Part shown: piece after piece, positions 6,578 to 12,398 of the stretch
Numbering within the stretch: position 1 is the first letter of the stretch
Layout of the letters: each line of letters opens with the position of its first letter
Origin: an uncultured Bacteroides sp.
GTDB taxonomy: Bacteria; Bacteroidota; Bacteroidia; Bacteroidales; Bacteroidaceae
Assembly: GCA_959606905.1 (NCBI GenBank)
Contig: CAUHML010000097.1
Location: 1-12,398 of the forward strand
Reading direction: 5' to 3'
DNA: 12,398 bases
Position numbers and translations under genes: made by a program
The notes under the pieces: model-generated
The model's input: only the letters and a program-made list of their open reading frames with translations
Databases searched by the model: none
Told to the model about the DNA's origin: nothing

Positions 6578-7077
6578 AACATTTTCCCTTTTTTGGCATA
6601 GTATATTATGCTACTATCACATTACCTCTTCATACACCTCTACCAAAGGAAATACATAGCTTGATTTGTTGGTGTATATCACCGATAAAAATGATTTTCA
6701 GGATTAATTGTTTTTCATCATTAATCATCATAAAGCATAAAACAAAACTAAGAAGATGATGAAAAAGTCATAACGGAAGAAAGAAGTCTCGAAAAGATGT
6801 TTCCGCTACCCGCACTGGGACATGCCAACAATAAGCAAACGCACAATTATGGCAAACCTATATTCACCTTACTGCAAATGAGAATTATAAATTCCAAAGA
6901 AATCAATGCTATTTCGCGGTTATCCGGCTATAAAAAATTAAATGGTTGCACATGGTTAAAGAATACACACCACATGCTGTAGTGAAATCGTAGCCAAAAG
7001 GAAACATCCTATTACGGCATTTGCCAAAGAGAAGAAAAAGACAGAAGTTTAATATCTGGAAATTAAAAGAACATATC
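6578..7077. other. 500-bp gap between capsule switch and manA terminator; no confident gene
   Basis: The stretch is AT-rich and lies downstream of the promoter in its present orientation. The best frame is 6797-6982 on the plus strand: 61 residues beginning MFPLPALGHANN and ending KNTHHML. It is open from about 6746, has no clear ribosome binding site and I recognise no family. A start-like MMKKS frame at about 6756 stops after five codons. I see no T-rich terminator for the rightward transcript. The region could specify a non-coding transcript in the OFF state, or be decayed sequence. Confidence 0.45.
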
Positions 7078-7120
7078 AAAAAAAAGAAGTTAACACCATT
7101 GGCTACATGATGTTAACTTC
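7078..7120 (-). terminator. Intrinsic terminator of manA
   Basis: On the minus strand a 10-bp perfect stem, GAAGTTAACA (7120-7111) with TGTTAACTTC (7095-7086), closes a 15-base loop. Eight T residues (7085-7078) follow immediately. It lies 22 bases after the manA stop codon and separates manA from the capsule switch. On the plus strand no T-run follows, so it should not stop rightward transcription efficiently. Confidence 0.82.
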
Positions 7121-7142
7121 ATTACAGTAATAATATCAACTC

Positions 7143-8117
7143 TTACACGTAAGTCTCAAGCAGTTTCACCCGCTGGCCTTCCGGTACGATTGTTACTTCC
7201 TGAACAGCAGCAGGCAAAAGAACCGTTTCGCCGGCACGCAAGGTAATCTCATTCTGATTGTCATCCGTCAGACGGCAAGAACCTTCCACACAGATAAAAA
7301 TAACAAAAGAATCCAGTTCCGAATAATCACAAGTAATCTCTTCCGTCATGTCATATACAGAAGTAGTGAAATAAGGACTCGCTACCATCTCAACGGGTTC
7401 ATTCTGTACACGTTCGTATTCGGTACGGAAATCGTCTTGCACATCGGAAAAGTTAATGGCATCCATTGCCTGACTGGTATGCAATTCGCGGGATTTACCG
7501 TCCTTATCCTTACGATTGTAGTCGAAAATACGATAAGTTATGTCAGAAGTCTGTTGAATTTCCGCAACGAATGCTCCGGCGCCAATGCCATGTACACGAC
7601 CGGCAGGGACGTAAAACACATCTCCCGGCTCTATGGCGCAAGTTTGAAGCACTTCGGCAAATGTTCCATTGTGCACCCGGTCTTTATATTCCTTCGGAGT
7701 TATCTCCTCGGCAAAGCCGGAAATCAATTTTGCACCTTTATCGGCAGCAATGACATACCACATTTCATTTTTACCGAAACTGTTATGGCGTTTCTTTGCA
7801 AGTTCGTCACCCGGATGCACCTGAATGGACAAATCCAGCTTTGCATCAATAAACTTTATCAGTAGCGGGAATTTATTTCCAAACCGTGCATAGTTCGCTT
7901 CGCCCACCAACTCTTCTTTATATTTACGAACCATTTCGGGTAAAGTATACCCTTTGTCCGCACCATTGGCAACTACAGATTCACTACCTTCTACTGCTGA
8001 AACTTCCCAACTCTCACCTACATTCGGCAGAGTTTCATTCAAGTGTTTGAATGGGATAATCTTGTCGCCACCCCAAAGTGTCTGTTTCAGGATGGGCTCA
8101 AATTTTAGAGGATACAT
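7143..8117 (-). CDS. manA: Mannose-6-phosphate isomerase, class I (cupin, zinc-dependent)
   Basis: This 324-residue cytosolic enzyme interconverts mannose-6-phosphate and fructose-6-phosphate. It thereby feeds GDP-mannose and GDP-fucose synthesis for surface glycans, or allows growth on mannose. It is the short class I form, like Bacillus ManA (about 315 residues). The N-terminus PLKFEPILKQTLWGGDKI is characteristic. Zinc ligands are visible as Q99 and H101 in IQVHPGD, E118 in GKNEMWYV and H176 in VPAGRVHGIG. The likely catalytic Arg is R196 in TYRIFDYNR. A C-terminal cupin half follows, with RAGETVLLPAA at 294-304. The ATG has only an A-rich upstream region, normal for Bacteroides. It is a single-gene unit with its own terminator, divergent from the galactose genes. 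Confidence 0.93.
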   Translation of the reverse strand: MYPLKFEPILKQTLWGGDKIIPFKHLNETLPNVGESWEVSAVEGSESVVANGADKGYTLPEMVRKYKEELVGEANYARFGNKFPLLIKFIDAKLDLSIQVHPGDELAKKRHNSFGKNEMWYVIAADKGAKLISGFAEEITPKEYKDRVHNGTFAEVLQTCAIEPGDVFYVPAGRVHGIGAGAFVAEIQQTSDITYRIFDYNRKDKDGKSRELHTSQAMDAINFSDVQDDFRTEYERVQNEPVEMVASPYFTTSVYDMTEEITCDYSELDSFVIFICVEGSCRLTDDNQNEITLRAGETVLLPAAVQEVTIVPEGQRVKLLETYV

Positions 8118-8175
8118 TTGTTGTTTTTAATTAGTACAATTCAATACTGTTACAATACTTTTTAGATTAACGCGA

Positions 8176-8183
8176 CAAACATA
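8176..8183 (-). promoter_or_regulatory. Candidate -7 box for manA
   Basis: Read on the minus strand, TATGTTTG fits the TAnnTTTG consensus and lies 58 bases before the manA ATG. The only nearby TTTG (at 8216-8213) is 29 bases upstream rather than 19-21, so the -33 element is poor. This is a partial match. Confidence 0.5.
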
Positions 8184-8234
8184 CAAAAAATATCAATTTG
8201 TATTCTAATTGTCAAACGCTAAACTTTCATAAAA

Positions 8235-8271
8235 TGTTCCCCATATTTCCTCTCAATTACTTGGGGGAACA
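8235..8271. promoter_or_regulatory. Inverted repeat in the manA/galM divergent region; candidate operator
   Basis: TGTTCCCC (8235-8242) and GGGGAACA (8264-8271) form a perfect 8-bp dyad with 21 bases between. It is GC-rich within an AT-rich 195-bp intergenic region and lies 42 bases before the galM start. Half-site spacing of about 29 bases (nearly three helical turns) suits a dimeric regulator. It is not followed by a T-run on the plus strand. No consensus promoter for galM was found; TTTATTTG at about 8284-8291 is a one-mismatch candidate. Confidence 0.4.
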
Positions 8272-8312
8272 AAAGAATTTCTCTTTATTTGCAAGAAAAT
8301 TTAAATAATACC

Positions 8313-9416
8313 ATGAATATGACAGACACAACTCCGACAGAAAGTAACTTGTCCGGTTTGGACAGAAAAGACTTTCAAAAGAATATAAACAGCAGGAAAA
8401 CAGATTTATATATCCTCAAAAATGCTCAGGGCATGGAAGTGGCGGTAATCAACTACGGTTGTGCAATTCTTTCGATTATGGTGCCCGACAAAAACGGAAA
8501 ATTTGCCAATGTCATTTTAGGACATGACAGCATAGAACACGTAATAAACAGTCCCGAACCTTTCTTGAGCACCACGATAGGCCGTTATGGAAACCGAATT
8601 GCCAATGGGAAATTCACTTTATATGGCGAGGAACACCAATTGACTGTCAACAACGGTCCCAATTCACTGCACGGCGGACCAACCGGTTTCCATGCCCGCG
8701 TATGGGATGCGGTTCAGCCCAATGAATCGACCGTCATTTTCAATTATACGTCTGCCGACGGTGAAGAGGGCTTCCCCGGTACTTTAGAAATAGAAATGAC
8801 ATATCGTCTGGAAGATGAAGCAAATGCCTTGGTTATAGAATACCGGGCCACAACCGATAAAGCTACAGTTGTAAATTTAACCAATCACGGTTTCTTTAAT
8901 CTCGCTGGTATTTCCAACCCCTCACCTACTGTTCTGAATAATATCCTTACCATCAACGCCGATTTCTATGTACCTATTGATGAGGTATCTATTCCTACGG
9001 GAGAAATCCTGAAAGTAGAAAATACACCTATGGATTTCCGTACTCCCCATGCCATCGGCGAGCGTATTGACGATAAATTCCAGCAACTGGTAAACGGAGC
9101 CGGATATGACCATTGCTATGTGTTGAATAAAGCGGAAAGCGGTGAACTGAGCCTTGCCGCCACTTGTACAGAACCCGTAAGCGGGCGCACAATGGAAGTA
9201 TATACTACAGAAAACGGCCTGCAACTTTATACGGGAAACTGGCTGGGAGGATTCACCGGTGCTCACGGGGCAACATTCCCCGCAAGAAGCGCTGTATGCT
9301 TTGAAGCACAATGCTTCCCCGATACTCCCAATAAGGCACATTTCCCATCGGCAGTATTGCTCCCCGGAGATGAATATCAGCAGATAACCATCTATAAGTT
9401 CGGTGTACAAGAATAA
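8313..9416 (+). CDS. galM: Aldose 1-epimerase (mutarotase)
   Basis: This enzyme of 367 residues converts beta-D-galactose (and glucose) to the alpha anomer that galactokinase uses. Family marks are GRYGNRIANGKF at 90-101, NSLHGG with H120, TNHGFFNLAG with the catalytic acid H192, GYDHCYVL at 264-271 with D266, and the catalytic base E331 in VCFEAQCFPD. The beta-supersandwich fold and length agree with GalM (about 340-350) plus a polar N-terminal extension of some 20 residues. No signal peptide or lipobox is seen, so it is probably cytosolic. I start at ATG 8313; a TTG eight codons upstream and an ATG at 8319 are alternatives. It is the first gene of the galactose operon, 46 bp before the transporter. 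Confidence 0.92.
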   Translation: MNMTDTTPTESNLSGLDRKDFQKNINSRKTDLYILKNAQGMEVAVINYGCAILSIMVPDKNGKFANVILGHDSIEHVINSPEPFLSTTIGRYGNRIANGKFTLYGEEHQLTVNNGPNSLHGGPTGFHARVWDAVQPNESTVIFNYTSADGEEGFPGTLEIEMTYRLEDEANALVIEYRATTDKATVVNLTNHGFFNLAGISNPSPTVLNNILTINADFYVPIDEVSIPTGEILKVENTPMDFRTPHAIGERIDDKFQQLVNGAGYDHCYVLNKAESGELSLAATCTEPVSGRTMEVYTTENGLQLYTGNWLGGFTGAHGATFPARSAVCFEAQCFPDTPNKAHFPSAVLLPGDEYQQITIYKFGVQE

Positions 9417-9462
9417 AAGAAATAACTAACCTGATTATAAACTTAATAAACAATTATTAACC

Positions 9463-10773
9463 ATGACACAACAAAAACAGAATGGGAATATCGTTGCCAT
9501 TATTGTGATGATTTTCTTATTTGGTATGATTTCATTCGTAACCAATTTAGCCTCACCAATGGGTGATATCCTGAAATTTCAATTCGGAGTACCTAATTGG
9601 ATGGGAACTCTCGGCGTATTTGCCAACTTCATCGCATATGCAGTAATGGGATATCCGGCAGGTAATATGTTGCAAAAAATGGGATATAAAAAGACTGCAC
9701 TCATTGCCATTACAGTAGGATTTATCGGTGTGGGTATCCAAACGCTTTCAGGAGTAGCGGGCAGTTTCGGCATTTATCTGTTGGGAGCATTCATTGCCGG
9801 TTTTTCCATGTGTTTACTTAATACGGTAGTAAACCCGATGCTCAACACACTTGGCGGTGGCGGTAACAAAGGTAACCAGCTTATCCAGCTCGGTGGTTCG
9901 TTCAATTCATTGGCAGGAACCTCCGTTATCATTCTTACGGGTATTTTAATACCTTCCATTACCAATGCAAAAATCAGTGATGTGTTTCCATTGATGTATG
10001 CGGCTCTGGCTATTTTTGCATTCGCATTCATTGTCATCTTCTTCTCCACTATTCCGGAAAAAGAAAAGCAGGAAGTTAAAATCGACACCACTCCTTCTCA
10101 GTATGGTCCTTTATCATTCCGTCATTTCATCTTCGGAGCAATCGGTATCTTTGTATATGTAGGTATTGAAGTCGGTGTACCCAATGTTCTGAACAAATGG
10201 TTACAAAATCCCGACTTGGATGTACTGGGTGTAAATGGAGCAGGAGCAGAAGCTATCGCCGGTTCAGTAACAGCAACCTATTGGTTACTGATGTTGGTGG
10301 GTCGTCTCATCGGCGCCAGTATCGGCAGTAAAATATCAGCAAAAGCCATGTTGGGCACAGCTTCCGTTATAGGTATATTCCTGGTTATCTCTGCCATGTT
10401 TGCACCAACCGATCTCATGGTAAACATGCCGGTATTCAAGAACAGTGCCGAAGAAATGTTCGGACTTGTCAATGTACCTGTCAACGCTATGTTCTTGGCG
10501 TTAGTCGGACTCTGTACATCCATCATGTGGGGCGGTATCTTTAACCTTGCAGTAGAAGGACTGGGCAAGTACACGGAAAAGGCTTCCGGTATTTTCATGG
10601 TACTTGTATGCGGTGGCGGTATTCTGCCGTTGTTACAAAATGCCATTGTCGACTGGAATGACGGAATCGGCTACTTAACAAGCTACTGGTTGATTGTAGT
10701 GGCTCTTGCCTACCTGCTTTATTATGCGCTGATAGGTTGCAAGAATGTAAATAAAGACATTAAAGTTGATTGA
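9463..10773 (+). CDS. FucP/GluP-type sugar:H+ symporter (MFS), probably glucose/galactose
   Basis: This 436-residue inner-membrane protein has about 12 membrane segments and belongs to the FucP-like branch of the major facilitator superfamily. Typical marks are a helix-1 region with NLASPMGDILK around 28-38, an MFS motif-A-like loop GNMLQKMGYKK at 67-77, and NTVVNPMLNTLGGGGNKGNQ at 120-139. The Asn-Pro and Gly-rich loop at 120-139 is shared by glucose/galactose and fucose permeases of Bacteroidetes. It should import a monosaccharide with a proton. Lying between galM and galK (46 and 49 bp gaps), galactose is the likely substrate, with glucose also possible. Length is typical (about 410-440). 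The start ATG is preceded by an A-rich region. Confidence 0.9.
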   Translation: MTQQKQNGNIVAIIVMIFLFGMISFVTNLASPMGDILKFQFGVPNWMGTLGVFANFIAYAVMGYPAGNMLQKMGYKKTALIAITVGFIGVGIQTLSGVAGSFGIYLLGAFIAGFSMCLLNTVVNPMLNTLGGGGNKGNQLIQLGGSFNSLAGTSVIILTGILIPSITNAKISDVFPLMYAALAIFAFAFIVIFFSTIPEKEKQEVKIDTTPSQYGPLSFRHFIFGAIGIFVYVGIEVGVPNVLNKWLQNPDLDVLGVNGAGAEAIAGSVTATYWLLMLVGRLIGASIGSKISAKAMLGTASVIGIFLVISAMFAPTDLMVNMPVFKNSAEEMFGLVNVPVNAMFLALVGLCTSIMWGGIFNLAVEGLGKYTEKASGIFMVLVCGGGILPLLQNAIVDWNDGIGYLTSYWLIVVALAYLLYYALIGCKNVNKDIKVD

Positions 10774-10822
10774 TAATACATATTATAGGTAATTAGATTT
10801 ATTCACCTTAAAAAACAATATC

Positions 10823-11977
10823 ATGGATATAGAATACGTAAGAAGCCGTTTCATCAAGCATTTTGACGGAACAACAGGAGCAGTCTATGCTTCTCCGGGA
10901 CGCATTAATCTAATCGGTGAGCATACCGACTACAACGGTGGTTTTGTATTCCCCGGCGCAATTGACAAAGGTATGATTGCGGAAATAAAACCGAATGGCA
11001 CAAATACAGTAAAGGCCTATTCCATTGACTTGAAAGACTACGTAGAGTTCGGTTTAAATGAAGAAGACGCTCCCCGCGCCAGTTGGGCAAGATATATTTT
11101 CGGTGTATGCCGCGAAATGATTAAACGCGGTGTAGAAGTAAAAGGATTCAATACCGCTTTTGCAGGCGATGTGCCTCTGGGTGCAGGAATGTCCTCTTCC
11201 GCAGCTTTGGAAAGCACTTATGCTTATGCGTTGAACGATCTGTTCGGCGACAATAAAATCGACAAATTCGAATTGGCCAAAGTTGGCCAGGCTACGGAAC
11301 ACAACTATTGTGGCGTCAACTGCGGTATTATGGACCAATTCGCTTCCGTATTCGGCAAGAAAGGCAGTCTCATCCGTTTAGATTGCCGTTCATTGGAATA
11401 CCAGTACTTCCCGTTCGAGCCGAAAGGTTACCGTCTGGTACTGGTAGATTCTGTGGTAAAACACGAACTTGCTTCGTCGGCATACAATAAACGTCGCCAA
11501 AGTTGCGAGGCTGCTGTTGCCGCTATCCAGAAGAAACATCCGCATGTAGAATTCCTGCGCGACTGCAACATGGAAATGCTTGAAGAAGCCAAAGCCGAAA
11601 TCAGTGCAGAAGACTTTATGCGTGCAGAATATGTGATTGAAGAAATCCAACGCGTACTCGATGTTTGCGATGCTTTGGAGAAAGGCGATTACGAAACGGT
11701 AGGTCAAAAGATGTACGAAACACACCAGGGCATGAGCAAACTGTATGAAGTAAGCTGCGAAGAACTCGACTTCCTGAACGACCTTGCTTTTGATTGCGGT
11801 GTAACCGGTTCGCGCGTAATGGGCGGAGGATTTGGCGGTTGTACCATCAACCTCGTTAAAGAAGAGCTTTATAGTACTTTCGTTGAAAGAGCCAAAGAAG
11901 AATTCAAGAAGAAATTCAACAGAAGTCCGAAGATTTACGATGTTGTAATCAGCGATGGTGCACGCAGATTGGAATAA
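10823..11977 (+). CDS. galK: Galactokinase
   Basis: This 384-residue GHMP kinase phosphorylates alpha-D-galactose to galactose-1-phosphate with ATP, the first committed step of the Leloir pathway. The galactokinase signature is at 26-44 (GRINLIGEHTDYNGG within it), with R27 and the sugar-contacting E33, H34 and D36. The ATP-binding GHMP motif PLGAGMSSSAALE is at 118-130, the catalytic Asp is D171 in GIMDQF, and the third motif MGGGFGGCT is at 333-341. Length matches bacterial GalK (about 380-390). It is the last gene of the galM-symporter-galK operon, 22 bp before a strong terminator. The uridylyltransferase and UDP-galactose 4-epimerase needed for the rest of the pathway are not in the window. 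Confidence 0.96.
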   Translation: MDIEYVRSRFIKHFDGTTGAVYASPGRINLIGEHTDYNGGFVFPGAIDKGMIAEIKPNGTNTVKAYSIDLKDYVEFGLNEEDAPRASWARYIFGVCREMIKRGVEVKGFNTAFAGDVPLGAGMSSSAALESTYAYALNDLFGDNKIDKFELAKVGQATEHNYCGVNCGIMDQFASVFGKKGSLIRLDCRSLEYQYFPFEPKGYRLVLVDSVVKHELASSAYNKRRQSCEAAVAAIQKKHPHVEFLRDCNMEMLEEAKAEISAEDFMRAEYVIEEIQRVLDVCDALEKGDYETVGQKMYETHQGMSKLYEVSCEELDFLNDLAFDCGVTGSRVMGGGFGGCTINLVKEELYSTFVERAKEEFKKKFNRSPKIYDVVISDGARRLE

Positions 11978-11996
11978 AAATAATTCGATTTATAAT

Positions 11997-12032
11997 AAAA
12001 AAGACGCTTTCTGTGAAGAAGGCGTCTTTTTT
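11997..12032 (+). terminator. Strong intrinsic terminator of the galactose operon
   Basis: AAAAAAGACGCTTTCT (11997-12012) pairs with AGAAGGCGTCTTTTTT (12017-12032) around the loop GTGA. All 16 positions pair, with one T·G wobble. The six T residues end the structure 55 bases after the galK stop codon. A T-run also follows on the minus strand, so it may work in both directions. Confidence 0.93.
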
Positions 12033-12247
12033 ATTAAACCGACCTTCCTGTCATCTATACCGGACAAACTCCTCGGCAGCCGGTATTGTTCCATTTCCGG
12101 CAGAGAAATAAATAACTCCCAACAACGACAACACACCTCGTTTACCTTCCGGCAGACAATCCTAAACCCACCAGTCAGCAGTGAACAGTTATTGTATTCA
12201 AAACAGGAAGCAGGTTATACAGGCAAGAAAAAAGAGCAGCTTTCTAT
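12033..12247. other. Intergenic region between galactose operon and transketolase; no gene seen
   Basis: The plus-strand frame open at 11955-12254 begins inside galK, crosses the terminator and has no family resemblance, so it is not called. A 6-bp inverted repeat, TACCGG (12058-12063) and CCGGTA (12080-12085), is present but not followed by a T-run. Nothing else is recognised. Confidence 0.6.
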
Positions 12248-12278
12248 ATTGTAAATTGCACATAAAGAGTTATCTTTG
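12248..12278 (+). promoter_or_regulatory. Promoter of the transketolase gene
   Basis: ATTG (12248-12251) is followed after 19 bases by TATCTTTG (12271-12278). The -7 box is a perfect TAnnTTTG and identical to that of the invertible capsule promoter; the -33 box has three of four bases. Transcription would start near 12285, leaving a leader of about 65 nt. Confidence 0.75.
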
Positions 12279-12348
12279 TCCTGGTAAAACAACAAGCAAG
12301 AATTCAATTCACTTACAGAATATTCAAATAACAATTATATTTTATAAT

Positions 12349-12398
12349 ATGAACGACAAGAAACTTATGAACCTTGCAGCGGACAACATCCGTATCCT
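12349..12398 (+). CDS. tkt: Transketolase, N-terminal fragment (cut by window edge)
   Basis: Only the first 16 codons are present, reading MNDKKLMNLAADNIRI. This strongly resembles the start of Bacteroidetes transketolases, where a helix with AADNIRIL leads to the thiamine-diphosphate-binding Pyr-partner region. The enzyme moves two-carbon units between sugar phosphates in the pentose phosphate pathway, using thiamine diphosphate and Mg2+. The promoter about 70 bases upstream and the A/T-rich start region support the start codon. The call rests on a short match, and domains cannot be checked because the gene runs out of the window. Confidence 0.75.
   Translation, partial: MNDKKLMNLAADNIRI

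Noticed and set aside
6596..6617. Short overlapping hairpins near GCATAGTATATTATGC
   Set aside because: Five- to six-base AT-rich stems are expected by chance here and have no adjacent gene or T-tract.
6499..6759. 86-residue plus-strand open frame across the right inverted repeat
   Set aside because: It starts inside the invertible segment, contains the promoter and repeat within its frame, and the product has no recognisable domain. Chance open frame in AT-rich DNA.
6797..6982. 61-residue plus-strand frame as a gene
   Set aside because: No family resemblance, no clear ribosome binding site and no homology evidence. Mentioned only within the gap entry.
7086..7120. Same hairpin acting as a terminator for rightward transcription
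   Set aside because: On the plus strand the stem is preceded by A residues but followed by ATTACAG, not a T-run.
8289..8312. TTG start extending galM by eight codons
   Set aside because: The ATG at 8313 is a better start and the added residues carry no family signal.
11955..12254. 99-residue plus-strand frame after galK
   Set aside because: It begins inside galK in another frame and reads through a strong terminator hairpin.
1..12398. CRISPR arrays, tRNA or rRNA genes, insertion sequences, a recombinase gene
   Set aside because: Looked for and not seen. No regularly spaced repeats, no transposase or recombinase motifs in any substantial frame.

Overview
The window looks like chromosomal DNA from a gut Bacteroides or close relative. 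Three things support this: UpxY/UpxZ-type capsule regulators, Bacteroides-type promoters (TTTG, about 20 nt, TAnnTTTG) and A-rich start regions without strong Shine-Dalgarno sequences. From memory, the order galactokinase, sugar symporter, aldose epimerase, mannose-6-phosphate isomerase, capsule locus resembles the region beside the CPS1 capsule locus of B. thetaiotaomicron; I could not verify this here.

Positions 1-6372 hold the promoter-proximal part of a capsular polysaccharide operon read leftwards (minus strand). In transcription order it contains a leader of about 230 nt, upxY (NusG-like antiterminator), upxZ (inhibitor of other loci's UpxY proteins), an initiating phosphoglycosyl transferase, a 331-bp gap, a Wzx-type flippase, a GINT1-N-like protein, a GT4 glycosyltransferase and a GT32 glycosyltransferase that stops at its DXD motif. 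The part left of 4310 is visibly more AT-rich than the regulator/initiator part, as expected for an exchangeable cassette.

Positions 6356-6577 are the most striking element. Two 17-bp inverted repeats (16/17 matching, core ARACGTTCGT) flank 188 bp holding one consensus Bacteroides promoter. In this sequence the promoter points right, away from upxY, so the capsule operon is captured in the OFF orientation. Inversion would place it about 230 nt upstream of upxY. No recombinase gene lies in the window.

Positions 6578-7077 have no confident gene. manA follows on the minus strand (7143-8117) with its own terminator. Diverging from it is a three-gene plus-strand set: aldose 1-epimerase, FucP/GluP-type sugar:H+ symporter and galactokinase. 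This is uptake, anomer conversion and phosphorylation of galactose, closed by a strong terminator. At the right edge, a promoter and the first 16 codons of transketolase begin the next unit. manA links central metabolism to mannose-6-phosphate and so to GDP-mannose and GDP-fucose precursors for glycans.
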